Source: Solen grandis (taxonomy: Eukaryota; Mollusca; Bivalvia; Adapedonta; Solenidae). Taken from it: a stretch of 64,000 nucleotides of DNA. How positions within the stretch are numbered: the first letter of the stretch is position 1; every line of letters begins with the position of its first letter. The DNA lies in the NCBI GenBank assembly GCA_021229015.1, contig CM037777.1:28271584-28335583 (forward strand), given 5' to 3'. Shown piece after piece: positions 42,144-53,934 of this stretch. The position numbers were made by a program, and so were the translations under genes. The notes beneath the pieces were generated by a model, which saw nothing but the letters and a program-made list of their open reading frames with translations, made no database searches and had not been told where the DNA came from.

Positions 42144-44594
42144 TTATTTTAACATATATAAGTTATGTATGTTAAAATCATTATTATCTCCATAAATCAG
42201 CATACCTTCAGTGTAACTATGGATATGTACATTTGTATATTTCCAGATGCTAACCTTCTCAGGTTATGGACATATTTGATGTTGAACCAGTACAATTTGT
42301 ATTGGAAAGAATTAAAAATTAATCTGTTAAAGGTTTTGAACCAATGACTTATTAATACAATCATAAATACATTTGATAACGCTGTACACAAACAATATTG
42401 TTGTTGTTTGAAGTGTAATATTTGAACAATTATATTATATAATCTGTCAGAGGGAAGAATTTCTATAAAGTTATGACTTATAATTAATTTTTTTTAAAAA
42501 AATTTTTAAAATTTTTAAAAAAAATAATTCACACAATGTTATGCATATATGCATACATATATATGAATATTCAGTAAAGAAGCTTGTTCACAGATGGTCA
42601 ATGACCAAGTATTTTGATTTTTAACTGTGTATCAATATCAATCTAGAAAAGCACACATGGTCGCCAAATACACGTCCTGTAGGAGATGGATGGTTTCCTT
42701 ACTGCAGGCCATTATTGAATTAATATTTATAAATATAAAAACCCGTATTATGATATCTGTATTTGCGTGAACGACTGATCACAGTCAATCTTTGCGCATG
42801 CTCTCATTTCACAGGCTGAACTTTTTAGATCGCTACAGCTGAAGAACACAACTGACCATTTTTCTCCGTGATTCGGGGATACCATGCTCGAATTCCACAA
42901 ACAATACTTAGCGCTAAGTTATACTTTAATTCTTTAAACTAGTTAGGCACACATTCCACCAATAATACGAATAAGATGAAATGAATTTTACCTTAATAAC
43001 TAACAATCATAGATAAGAAATGAGACATTTGGGTATTTTTATTAGAGAAACAAGAGTTTTGAAATTCGCCCTTAAGTATTTAACTTTTACTTAGCGCTAA
43101 GAATTATTGGTGAAATTTTACCCATATACTACATTAAACCAATTTCCCATAAATTGACGTTTATGATAATATCGATTTCACATGCAATGTGACCAAGACT
43201 TGGCAATTTCATTTTTCAGAAGACAATGCTTCACTAACACTAAAGAGGGAAAATAAAAAAGAAACTTGTTTTTATTTCTCAATCATCTGTGAATGAGATG
43301 TTTTAAGTACATAACTTAAAAATAATAATTAAAATGGAACATGTTAGTTATTGTTTTTTTAAGGGAAATGCCAATTTTGTAATGTAATGTATAAGTACAT
43401 TGCAAATCAAATGAAGTTTTGCAAGATAAAATAATTCATTTTTGTTACTCATATTTCTTTATGTAGATACTATACTTGTTTTATATTCCCAGTTTGAAAT
43501 CGAGAGAACATCAAAAATCTAAATCTAAGAAACATCTTAGGTATGTTCAACATGATGTACAGTTTACGGATAGTTTGTTTATATCTAGACATATCAGATA
43601 TTTCATAAAGAGAGATAATTGTGAAATTGTACTGCTATTTGTTATGATGTGATGTGTGGCATTAAAATGCTAGTGTAGTACAAGCAGTGAGGGCATATAA
43701 AAAATATAGAATTATGTTGCTTTAATTATCTATGTAAGGTGTTTATGATATAAAATGATGTAACAGAAGTAGTATTAAAAAAGGAAACTGTTGATACTTT
43801 ACTATTTACATGATTTGCATACAGATTTACAAGACATTGTAAATGCCATGACATCTTTGACTAAGAATAATAACCTTTATCACACTTAACCTTGAGTATT
43901 GTTTTTTCGCACACTCTCACATCGAAGTGCTGACCAACCATATCAAAGTTACAGCACAGAAAAGCTGAATATTTCATATTTTGGACTGGTTTGTCCTTGA
44001 ACAATGACCTTGACCTTTAATAATATACACATATTATATGTGTCATACTTTAACACATTTAGAATATTTGTAGAATCTTTTTTTAAATCAAAAACCAGCC
44101 ACAATAAAATAAAAACTCAATAATTCTGATTCTACCTTATTTTGGACTGGTTTGACCTTGAAGGATAACTTTGACCTTAAATAACCCATCGGAATCGTAT
44201 CTGAAACACATTGTCACATCAACATGCATATTCATACCAAATTATTTTACAATCCAATATAAAACGCCAAAGTTATTGTCTAAAACAGGTAAATTACAGC
44301 AATTATAGACAGGTTTGACCTTAACCGATGACCTTGACATTGAAGAACCGAAGCCATTAAAGTATTTGACATTATGATGCACCATAGTGAACATTTATAC
44401 CATTTTATTTTAATATCTGACAAAGCATAACAAAGTTACAGCCCAGACAATACGAATATGATGAAAACAGGACAAAAGTGTAATCCTCGTTGCTATGGTA
44501 ACAAGGGAATGTTGTGTGTAAATAAAAATATCATTTTCACTCACAGTATAGTGTTATTTGTTATGTGTCCAATTATCATTCAATTCTGAGGTTG
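42144..44594. other. Non-coding 3' part of the nested transposon
   Basis: AT-rich DNA with one MITE (42,885-43,123) and, from about 43,900 to 44,480, bivalve-type repeats with recurring 'ttggactggtttgaccttga' and 'atgaccttgac' motifs. No gene seen. Confidence 0.6.
42885..43123. mobile_element. Harbinger-family MITE
   Basis: A 239 bp element whose 34 bp ends match in inverted order at about 26 positions. Both ends carry the palindrome CTTAGCGCTAAG (42,907-42,918; 43,090-43,101) and a (C)GAATTCCAC-type terminus. These are the same terminal signals as the left end of the large Harbinger element (34,885-34,918), so this is probably a non-autonomous relative. It has no coding sequence and no clear target duplication. 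Confidence 0.7.
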
Positions 44595-44629
44595 GGCCAT
44601 TTTCACCACTTAGTGAACATAGTCCTTTA

Positions 44630-45564
44630 CAGTGGGGATTGCGTTCATGTTGGCATATTTTTCGTGTATCGTGTGTGTATCGTGCGTTCCGTTTCCGTGT
44701 ATCGTTCGTGTATGGTGCGTGCGTTTATCGTGCACGATTCTAACGTGTTTCGTGTATCGTGTAACGTGTTTCGTGTATCGTGTTTCGTGTTTCGTGTATC
44801 GTGTAACGTGTTTCGTTTATCGCATCGTTCCTTCCGTGTGAATCGTTCCGCACGATATATTTTGAGTTCAACGCTTCCTTAAAAGCCAGCATTAGAATTT
44901 CAGCTTTTCAAAATCAGTTAAGTGGTTACTCACCGCATGGCAACATTTAACTGTAGATTACTTACGTTGTCTGTTACAATTTAAGTCATATCGATTCATG
45001 TTTAATAAAATAATGAGTTAACTACGTAGAGTGGTCTACCCTGTATTGTGTACAAAGGGAGATCACTTCACCTGCTGTAAGATAGCCAATTAAATCGTAT
45101 TATGCGGTTACCAATGACGCTTGGCGCGAATAAATAATTGTTCAAAGCATAGGATCGTTATAGATCTAATAAATTCAATGTGTAACAACAATTATTTGTA
45201 ATTTCGACACGATTTAGAACATGTGACTTCCTATTATAGAACATTCGTTGTTGTTTTTTTCGTGTGTGTGTGTATGTGTTAGTTTTAATGATGGTTTTAT
45301 TTATAAATTGATTAATTGCCTTGTTCACTTGGGCGAAAAAAAACCGAGTAAATCGATTAACCTCGCTACCGTGCCTATCTGCAATCGTTCGTTTCGTGCG
45401 GTCCGTGTATCGTGCATCGTGTATCGTGCATCAAACGTGTATATGCATCGTTCGTTTATCGTTCGTTCGTTTATCGTGTAACGTGCGTGTATCGTGCGGT
45501 TCGTTTGCGTTTATCGTGCGTGTATCGTGCGGTTCGTTTGCCAACATGAACGAAAGCCCCACTG
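44630..45564. mobile_element. 935 bp MITE with CGTGTATCGTG arrays
   Basis: The ends CAGTGGGGATTGCGTTCATG...(left) and CAGTGGGGCTTTCGTTCATG...(right, inverted) match at 26 of 28 positions, counting the flanking TA. TA flanks both ends. Just inside each end is an array of 'cgtgtatcgtg/cgtttatcgtgc' repeats (44,657-44,840 and 45,390-45,538), both in the same orientation. The terminal CAGTGG and TA target match the 9.7 kb host element, in whose right subterminal region it is inserted. Small ORFs across it are repeat artefacts. Confidence 0.72.
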
Positions 45565-45872
45565 TATATAGAATAAGAAGGGCTAAATCAAGGGACCGGG
45601 CTTGTAGCTCGAGCCATCGCCGGTATTCAATGAATCGCCACATTGAGGAATCGCGTGACCACTGTAATATATATCTATATATATTTATCAGCCTTGCAGA
45701 AAAATCTTTTCTTGTAATTCAGTGAATATAACCAATCGAAAAAAACATTCCTAATTTGCTTAAACGTAAGGCAAATGCATATTTTGGGCACTTTAATTAA
45801 ATTACATGCCACTTGTCATTCACATGTATACAAAATTAAAAATAATTAACAAAAATGTTTGTATTTTTTCAG

Positions 45873-45985
45873 ATTTTCCAAACGTTGTCGGAGCTGTTGA
45901 CGGGACACATATCCCAATACTCAAACCTGCTAACGATGCACATGAATTTATCAACAGGAAGGGGTTTGCGTCAATAAATGTGCAG
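45873..45985 (+). CDS. Harbinger transposase exon 2
   Basis: Acceptor TATTTTTTCAG and donor CAG|GTTAAG. The exon reads [20 protein letters not shown] and [14 protein letters not shown], the first DDE block of Harbinger transposases with the catalytic Asp in VDGTH. Phase agrees with exon 1 although the nested transposon now separates them by 10.3 kb. Confidence 0.9.
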
Positions 45986-46718
45986 GTTAAGTAATATATA
46001 AAATTTAAGTAAAGAGTGATGGGTTCTGACCAGTAGATGAACCCTATCGTTTTTTGTTCCCTAGGCTAAAGGTCTCAAGATCACAATGACCTTCATTCAT
46101 TGGACATATATGTGTAATGGTGACCCAGCCGCCAAAACATAGCCATATAGATATAATCATTTATGCAGTGACTATGTCAATGTGTATATCTAAATGACTT
46201 ATATTTATTCGCCTTGATAGGCTTTTTTGTGGGAGTCGACATTTATAAAGAAGTGAAAAAAAGCAGCTTGCCACTAGACGGTTAAACCAATCTCCAAGGT
46301 CATAGCTGTTTGAAATAGAGTATTTGCCATGAGTAAAACTTCCAATACGCTGAGTGCCCGTGTGTATAAATTAAAAAAATTGACAGAATGCAATTAAAGT
46401 GAATATTAACCTGGGTTAGGCTATGTATTTTCATTTTTTCTTTGAAAAATGCAAAAAACCAAAGGAAGTTCATCCTGTTCTTTTTTTTTAAATTTCAGCT
46501 TCAAGCATGTAGCCCATTTACTTCCCCGTCATAGGTACCATGAGGTCTCACCATGTCACCTTTAAAGTATAAATACATAAAACAGGAAATAATAAAATCA
46601 ACTGATTTTAAAGATCTCCGACGTTGGATTTTTTGTTTTCTTCCAGACACATTAAAATACACTAATCTCTATCACACTGCATAAATGAACAATTGAAATC
46701 TAGATATAATTGACTATG

Positions 46719-46800
46719 TTAACCCATTCCCTCCTAGAGGATACCAGGAAAAGACCTATTCGAACAGCATGAAACAAGATCAGCCTGCGAGTTTACTGGG
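46719..46800 (+). mobile_element. Fragment of 'TTAACCC...' MITE family
   Basis: 'gttaacccattccctcctag' and 'gatcagcctgcgagttta' resemble the complete MITE at 55,841-56,083; only the left part is present. It lies in the intron between Harbinger exons 2 and 3. Confidence 0.5.
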
Positions 46801-47066
46801 CGATCAATCAGTTATATTGGTTGCATTTGTATTTCATCGACCTATTCAACTAAAGTGAGACCCAAAGATTGATTTAATGTTTATGCCTTAAAATGCATGT
46901 GGGTGACTCCTGTGTCAGCCCCAGTTCATAAGCTCAAATCATTCCCATGTACTCTCCTTCATGTTTGAACCCGTTGGTATCACTGTGTCAATATACAATG
47001 TATAAATGTATATATCTATTTTAAATATCAATAAAATTGTCACGTCTTTTTCATTTTATTTTATTG

Positions 47067-47178
47067 ATGATATGTGACCACCGATACCGGATAATGGACT
47101 GTGTAGCGAAATGGCTTGGATCAGCTCACGATAGTCGGATTTTCAGGAATAGTCATGTTTGCCAAGACTTTGAAAATG
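47067..47178 (+). pseudogene. Harbinger transposase exon 3 (acceptor lost)
   Basis: The frame reads ICDHRYRIMDCVAKWLGSAH and DSRIFRNSHVCQDFEN, the second block with the catalytic Asp (HDSRIF). It is in phase with exon 2, and a GTTAGA donor follows at 47,179. However, the bases before it (TTTCATTTTATTTTATTG) contain no AG where the acceptor should be, so normal splicing seems impossible. Confidence 0.8.
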
Positions 47179-47509
47179 GTTAGAGTAAACATAAAACTAG
47201 TAATTAATTAATATAAAACATTTCATGAATTGTTTGGTGTTACGTTTGTAATTATATGCCAATCTTGGCATTTTAATATATCTACATTTTTTTAGTCATA
47301 TCTTTGTTTGATATGAGAGTTAATGTGCTAGATTAGTGTCCTAATTAAGACTGATTTTTGTAAGCATTTTGAGTGAAAAAAATTAATTACTATTTAATTT
47401 TTCTCTTGACCCCCCAACTTTTTCAGATTTACAAATGACTCCGAACCCCCAGCGTATAAAATAATAAGATTTATTTTAATTACTAAGCAAGTATGTTTTC
47501 GTTTAGTAA

Positions 47510-47804
47510 GATCAGTGTTAATAATTTGCCAAAAAATGCTTCAGGAAGAGTTGATGGCTTCCTCCTTGGTGACAGTGGGTACCAAACAAAACAATATATG
47601 ATGACACCATTCCTGAATCCATCACTGCCACACAACAGAGCACATGCCCGAACCCGTGTTATAATTGAACAGACATTTGGAATCCTCAAAAGACATTTTG
47701 GGATATTGAGAGACAAGGTTCGTTTGACCTCAATTAAGGCCTGTCGTGTGACTGTGGCATGTGCAGTACTAAGAAATCATACATGCTTAATGCCAGATTA
47801 TTGA
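47510..47804 (+). CDS. Harbinger transposase exon 4 (C-terminal)
   Basis: The open frame reads SGRVDGFLLGDSGYQTKQYM, TPFLNPSLPHNRAHARTRVI, IEQTFGILKRHFGIL and CAVLRNHTCL, ending TGA. LLGDSGY and the R-x-x-(I/V)-E-Q-x-F-G block hold the final catalytic acidic residue of Harbinger transposases. The 5' boundary is uncertain: candidate acceptors GTTTAG (47,510) and TAAG (47,514) do not clearly match the phase of exon 3. Confidence 0.85.
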
Positions 47805-49708
47805 TTTGAGTTTTCATTAAACTTAATGGCTTCATAAAATCAAAGATAAGTTGGTCAATATATGATTTTATTCACAATATTGAAATTGACATGACAAAAG
47901 TAGACAAATTCACTTTTGGTTTAAAGTCTCAGTATGTTTGGTCTTAATATATTTAAGAAAATTGAGTAAATTGTGCTGATAACTAAGAATTTAAAGCTAA
48001 CGTTGTTGTAGGCTAGATATATAATGAAAAGCTACATCATGGGTTTAAGTTATGCTGTGTTGTTGGGGTTTTTTTTGTGCAAGAAACTCAGAATAATTAT
48101 TCAATTTTATATTTCAGTTAAAAATATATTTATAAGCATTAACTAACTCTGAGACTTTAATTCACAAAATAAAAAATTGCCATATTCAACTTATATCATA
48201 ATATCTGCAAATGTGTGTGTGTGTGTGTTGTGTGTGTTTAAAGGGCATGAGAGAGAATGATAGAATGAGAAAATAGTGTATGTGCATGATATAATTTTGA
48301 TTTACAAAAATAATTTCCTTGTTTATAAATATTTCAAATGATCAAATATTTATTTTTTTATTCAAATTTAATGTTGATGGTTTTTGCAATATTTCTAAAA
48401 GAAAATTCTGACCATAGATATACTATAGAAGATTTAAGTTAAATTTTGAAGAAAACATTAACTTCATTGAAGTCAAATATGGTACAATATAAAGTTGCCA
48501 AAGCACCCACAGGCATTCATAATAATTATCATCATCTTTAGTAAATTCATCATACGTATCCATTGGAATAATAATAATAAAATCTAAATGCCAAACTAGA
48601 GCTATCACTGATGTGATCAATACCCCACAACCCTGCCTGATATTTGAGGCAAATTGTAACTAAATCCTTCCCATCTATGGTGCAATAAAATATTCAGATC
48701 AGTGTGTCCTTTGACATTGAATCCAGGAATAAAAAGGCAACTTTTGTGGATACAGTTGTATATAGGGAAGACAGTGTCATCCTATCCACAATCCTTCCTG
48801 GTAAATAACACATTTTAACCAGAATTCTAAATTATGAGTGATGGGTTAAATTCAATGACATTTTTCCCATTGAGAACAATCTACATATGAAATCTGTAAA
48901 TCATGATATCTCCAGTCAAAGGCCAGGCATTACTTTCTCATAAAACTACAGGCCCAAGGGCAGCATGTCGAGCCCTCCAAATGTTACCATATTGATCAGA
49001 ATACCTATAAGAGGCATTGCAAAAAATGGAAAGGCAAAAAAGTACATGACCATTGACCCCATCTGTGACCTTGACCTTGGAGCTACAAATCTGATTCTTG
49101 TGCATGACTCTCCGTCACATGAGCTTTACATTTGTGCCAAATTATTTTAAAATCCTTCCATCCACAATGAAGTTATAACCAGGATAAGACCAAATTGGGA
49201 CGACGCACACACGCACATACATACATACATGAAAGGTTTGAGGAGAGGTTACAAGTCATATACATTATATGTAAAGATAAAAAAAATGCAATTATCTTCC
49301 CTTAACAATATAAGAGGATCATATAATTTCTTCATGCACATTTACATATGATGTGCTCCCTTCATGCAAAGTCACATTAAATTCCATGAACCGGTTTAGA
49401 AGGTGAAGCGCTTATGAGCCATATATATTATATGTATAGGGAAAAAAACAAATTCCAGTTATTTACATCTAGATGCAAAAATTATGCATAGACATTCATC
49501 ATCTTAGATATATCACAAATACTTTTCATATTTGATCAACAAATTCAAAATAACATTTGGAATCAAACAAATAATTTACATCTAGATGCAAGAATATGCA
49601 CATACATCACAAATACTTTTCATATATGATCAACAAATTCAAAATAACATTTGTAATCAAACAAATAATTTACATCTAGATGCAAGAATATGCACATACA
49701 TTCAACAT

Positions 49709-49740
<32 letters not shown>

Positions 49741-50460
49741 GCGGCAGGAGATATATCACAAATACTTTTCATATATGATCAACAAATTCAACATAGACTT
49801 TGGAATTAAAAAAAAAAATTACATCTCAAAGACTTTAAAAAATGATCAACAAATTCAAAATAACCTTTGGAATTAAAAATGATCAATGTCTGCAAATTAC
49901 CAAAGTCGTCAATAATGTTATTGCCCCCCAATTGCTCAGCATATGAGGGAAGTTGCAGGAATGGTTTGAAGATGAAAAAATACAATTACAGAGGAAAACT
50001 TTAAATCAATCAAAATTTCATTTTTATATCATGTGTCCAACTTTTTCAGAGAATCATTTTTTCTGACTTACCACATGCAGGGTTACCACAGACCAGGGAA
50101 CACAAAATTCACTGACAATTCCCTGACAAAATCCAAAATTTCTCTGACATATTACATTGCATACTAATGGAATCATGAAACATTTTCAAAACAAGTGGGC
50201 CATAAAGCCCATAGATTGCTCGAATGAGTAAAGGATTACACAAGTATAACAGTTTCAAATCTGACATGTAGTTTTAAAGGATATTATTTTCAATTTTTTT
50301 ATTATTCATTCTTATATTTGGCTATGTTAGCAAGACCATTGATCAATATTTCAGCAACTGTTGTAAAGCTTCACCGAAAGATCATGTTTGATTAAATTAT
50401 GTCCAGGGGTTTCAGAAGAAACCAGAAGAAAAATTAACTATTTACATGTAAGGCAAATTA

Positions 50461-50491
<31 letters not shown>

Positions 50492-50677
50492 CAACTATAA
50501 TTTTTAAATATCAACTTATGTCAGTTTGTTTTGTAACAAAAAGGTTTGAAAGACAATCAGACAACTCTGACAAAAAAAATATGGGAGAGACATAAATACA
50601 TATATATATAGTATCAATCCTCTGAATGAGTTTTAGCATTTTTTTTATAGAACTATTTTTAAAAAAAAATTTCCGTT
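47805..50677. other. Harbinger interior non-coding DNA with repeats
   Basis: AT-rich DNA with (GT)n at about 48,205-48,238. A bivalve-type repeat (about 48,950-49,250) has 'tctgtgaccttgaccttgga'. A ~100 bp tandem repeat spans 49,455-49,880. A Helitron-family-like fragment (50,186-50,480, 'caagtgggccataaagccca') ends in a 27-base poly-C tract. No gene seen. Confidence 0.6.
49455..49880 (+). repeat. ~100 bp tandem repeat with CAG tract
   Basis: About four units contain 'tttacatctagatgcaagaa' and 'atgatcaacaaattcaaaat'. One unit is expanded by (CAT)n(CAG)n at about 49,702-49,745. The Gln-rich ORF here is an artefact of the CAG tract. Confidence 0.85.
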
Positions 50678-50973
50678 TCACCTCTTTTTTTTTTTTTTTA
50701 GATTAAGAATTTCCATTTCAACTCTTTCTCTGTCATTTGTTATTTTCTTTCTTTTTCTCCTTTCATCCCGTACATTGCTAAGATGTTTCATTGACGATGA
50801 TGGTTGAATATTTGCTGCTGCCACTAATGATGATGAATCTGATGATGTTGAAACTTGTGGAGGTGCTGCTGATGATGATGATGCAATGACAGTAGATGTT
50901 GATGTTGTATCAGAAAAACAAGGCATTTCAAGTATGGATGAACCATCATCACCCTCTATCATGAAGCTGTAAC
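50678..50973 (-). CDS. Harbinger Myb-like protein, exon 4
   Basis: After acceptor TTTTCCAG the frame reads GYSFMIEGDDGSSILEMPCF, a Ser/Thr/Ala-rich linker, then MKHLSNVRDERRKRKKITND and RERVEMEILNLKKKKKR, ending in a stop. The C-terminus is a basic, probably coiled helix, as in the accessory Myb/trihelix-like proteins of Harbinger elements. The first base of codon G comes from exon 3, in phase. Confidence 0.8.
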
Positions 50974-51835
50974 CTGGAAAACAAAAACAAAAATACAAGT
51001 AATTTTAGTTTAAAAAAAAAGGCCCTTATTTGCTCACCTAAAAAACATTGATTCCATTGCATATTACAATATAGACCTTCCGAATACAAAATCCATGCAA
51101 AATCAACACAAAAAGTTTACATATGGTAGACATGGCTTCTGACAAGGATGTCTTACAAATCTTTTTTAGGTGATTCTATGTGAAATAACATGACCATTGA
51201 CCAACAGGGCGGGGCAAATTATGGTCCCAGAGCAATGATTTGAAAAAAACTTGAATGAGATCTTAACTATGCTAAAAGCCAAATGTCAAAGATCAAGGCA
51301 ATATGGTTTCTGAGAAGATGATTATTCTAGTTTATCATATTCTAAGCCATTGGAAATAAGGTGACCATGGGGCTGGGCAAAACTTGACCAAGGGCCATGA
51401 TTTGTACAACTTTTGTAGAGGTTAACTAGATTATGCTACACACCAAATATCTAAGCTCTATGTTGTTTTGCAGAACATGTGTCTAGTTTTCCTATGTAAA
51501 ATATATATTTTTTCAAATGTGGAAATTCACGCTTGGAAGATTGGAAGTATTCCTTTTGAACCCACCGGAGACAAATTTCTGGATTCAATCATGTTTTTCA
51601 TAGAAAGGTGTGAGCTTAAATTCAAAATTATAAGTACACACAAATTTGGCTGAATTATGAATCAATTGCTTCTTTTGTGAAGTAAAAATTCAATGTTCTT
51701 TGATATTTTTTGTTGAATAAAAAACAAACAACTGAGTATGCATTCTTGGAAAATAATTGTTACAGATATGATTCATGCATGCATGTATTTTCCAATTAAA
51801 AAAAAAATACTGAAAAGTTGAAAAACAATACCTAC

Positions 51836-51895
51836 CACTATCAACACTATATTCACATGGTTTAATGTTGACCTCAGAGGGTTTCACACAGTTTT
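51836..51895 (-). CDS. Harbinger Myb-like protein, exon 3
   Basis: A 60 nt exon between acceptor TTTTCATAG and donor G|GTAGGT, reading ENCVKPSEVNIKPCEYSVDS. Phases fit exon 2 (phase 1) and exon 4. It has no recognisable motif; it links the DNA-binding part to the Ser-rich region. Confidence 0.65.
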
Positions 51896-52224
51896 CTATG
51901 AAAATGAAAAGAGAAAAAAATATATCTTATTCATATAAAATTTGATAACAGTTATTTTATTAATTCAGTATTTTTCATAATTTCTAATTTGGATAGGACA
52001 TATGTTCATCACATGATGAATATATAATATAACTTTGGACATTTATATCATAAGGCCTCCATGCAAACCTGCTCTGCAGGAGTAAGGGTTGGGGGACGGC
52101 CTCCCCCAGTTGGTGGATGCCGCATTTCATCACACTTGGATTTAGCTGTTAAAAAAACAACAACAAACGATAGAGTGTTATCTAGAATGAATGAGTGTGT
52201 GTGTGTTTTGTGTTAACTGTTGCT

Positions 52225-52415
52225 GCAACAGTATTTCAAGCAAATAGCGACATCCAGCTGCTGACACGTAAAGGCATCCAATTAGAAACACCGACCTAGG
52301 GCAAGCCAGCTGGAAAGTTTTCTCACATGATAATCCAAATGACCCTGATGGGATCCAAACCCACACAGTGAGGGGCTGAGTAAGTGTTAAAGTCAGTGAC
52401 AACTGTTGAATGAAT
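52225..52415 (-). mobile_element. SINE family B copy
   Basis: On the minus strand, 'gtgtgggtttggatcccatc' (B-box region) is followed by 'gattatcatgtgagaaaact', 'ttccagctggcttgccctag' and 'cagctggatgtcgctatttg'. These have the same order as at 59,415-59,570. It sits in an intron of the Myb-like gene. Confidence 0.7.
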
Positions 52416-52920
52416 TCTGGCTGGAATTTTTATCTTACAGACAACAGAAATAAATCCCCCCAGAGTCATCTCCACTTACAACAGGTGACATACAAGCTAA
52501 TTACAGGTATTTAGATTTACCATTTGGTCTGTTGTAAATGAAAGAGTAAGCACATATGGATCAGACTTCAAATATCAGGAGGCAATTTTGTGCAATCATA
52601 GATGGAAAAAAGGGAAAATGTAATCTTTTTTATCAAATGTTTACAGAACTTAATATAACAACCGGAAAACTATGGTAGAAAATAAAAAATCAACCCAGTT
52701 TATGTATTATTGCATTATCTCCCATGTTAAGTATAAAATAGTCTCTAATGTAATACTAAATGAATGAAATTAATTGGGTACACATATATATTTATGTAGT
52801 GATTCACCTTCAATTTAATTTAGAGATCAAAGATTCAAGTCCACATCAATGGCTGCATAAGTATTCTCTTATGGTTCCAATGAAGGTTTAAACACACAAT
52901 AAATTTAAAAGAAGAATTAC

Positions 52921-52985
52921 CAGACTGCTTAATATTTGTAAATTTTTTCTCTACACCTTCCACTGACCGATGGTTTAGTGACACA
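52921..52985 (-). CDS. Harbinger Myb-like protein, exon 2
   Basis: Acceptor TATTTTACAG and donor CTG|GTAATT. The frame reads VSLNHRSVEGVEKKFTNIKQ, the second half of a Myb/SANT-like domain ('R-t-x-x-x-v-x-x-K-w-x-n-i-k'). Phase agrees with exon 1, so the domain is completed across the junction. Confidence 0.82.
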
Positions 52986-53481
52986 CTGTAAAATAATAAT
53001 GATATATCATTGACTAAGCATTGCCATACAATCAAACATGATTTTACTTGTTTATGTTAAACTGAAAAACCTTAGATGCGTCAGAACTGTACTCCAGGAT
53101 ACCATTATCATATCAGACAGACTCAATTCCAATACATTGTCGAGCACTACAGATATTTTATTTTGTTTTTGTTTTTGGAAACTATCTTTTCTTTTCAATA
53201 TGATTTTAATTTCATTGAAAATGTATCACAATTCTTAGGGAATATTTTGATGCATTTGATGTTGTATAGATACAGCATAAAACCGATATTTTTATCTCCA
53301 TAATTTTTAAGAAACAACATTCTGAGGGATACACATTGGGTTACACATACAGCAAGTTTACTGTGCCAATTGCAATAACATAGCCAGTGAAAAAAACAAA
53401 TAAATCCTTGATAAATATTGGGTTCCTTTATTTTTTATCGTACACGCGGCCTTTGATTCATAACAATTTACTGGTACTTAC

Positions 53482-53663
53482 GCGTTTACAGCTTCGGAGA
53501 TGGTTTTCCATGCCTCTGCCCGCAGAGACTGGCCCCGAACACTTCCTTTAAAATTACCAAACAGGGCGTCGTAACTCTCAATGACACCCTGAACTAAGGC
53601 CATTTCTTCTTGTACAGTCCAATTTGACTGTCGAACACGCTTGTTCTTATTCTCCATTGTCAA
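53482..53663 (-). CDS. Harbinger Myb-like protein, exon 1
   Basis: The Met codon at 53,663 (a second Met two codons later) starts MENKNKRVRQSNWTVQEEMA. LVQGVIESYDALFGNFKGSV and RAEAWKTISEAVNA follow, up to the donor GTAAGT. The Trp-spaced helices are those of the Myb/SANT-like domain in Harbinger accessory proteins, which help the transposase bind the ends and enter the nucleus in studied Harbingers. The whole four-exon gene (about 200 residues) shows no stop or frameshift, unlike the transposase on the other strand. The start lies about 375 bp from the right end of the element. Confidence 0.85.
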
Positions 53664-53934
53664 GAGAAGATAGATCTACTGTCGTCTGTTTTGACAGATG
53701 ACAGGGTGAAGGTCGCATATGATCGGTTGTCGATATTTTACATTATATTTTACGGACTTCCGGTGTACGAACGAGCGCTATTACCAGTCAATAGATTTCT
53801 TTCGTCAGCAAAAAGTTGTATATATTTATGCAACCTACTTAGTAGATTTCTTAGTTAAGAAAGGAAAAATAATGTTTATGGAATGCAAATTTCTTAAAAA
53901 CTTAAGTAAGCTAGATTTTCTTAATTTAAGAATT

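Larger units (their letters stand above)
35932..45664. mobile_element. 9.7 kb DNA transposon nested in Harbinger intron
   Basis: TIR CAGTGGTCACGCGATT at 35,932 is matched inverted at 45,664, with TA on each side; the match extends to TTA...TAA. Further in, a perfect 31 bp inverted repeat pairs 36,681-36,711 with 44,595-44,625 (core TTCACTAAGTGGTGAAAATG). Subterminal motifs of the type GAGGAATCGC recur at both ends. The interior carries a spliced DDE transposase on +. Removing this element leaves a normal ~0.5 kb intron in the Harbinger transposase, which supports the boundaries. The superfamily is uncertain (ISL2EU-like or another DDE_Tnp_4 lineage). Confidence 0.75.

Noticed and set aside
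44558..44882. ORFs rich in V-Y-R-V-S-C/F-R-V
   Set aside because: Produced by the CGTGTATCGTG/CGTGTTTCGTG array.
45321..45725. 134-codon ORF
   Set aside because: Runs through the second CGTGTATCGTG array and the MITE terminus; no protein-like features.
49586..49876. Gln-rich ORF as a gene
   Set aside because: Explained by the CAG/CAT microsatellite inside a ~100 bp tandem repeat.
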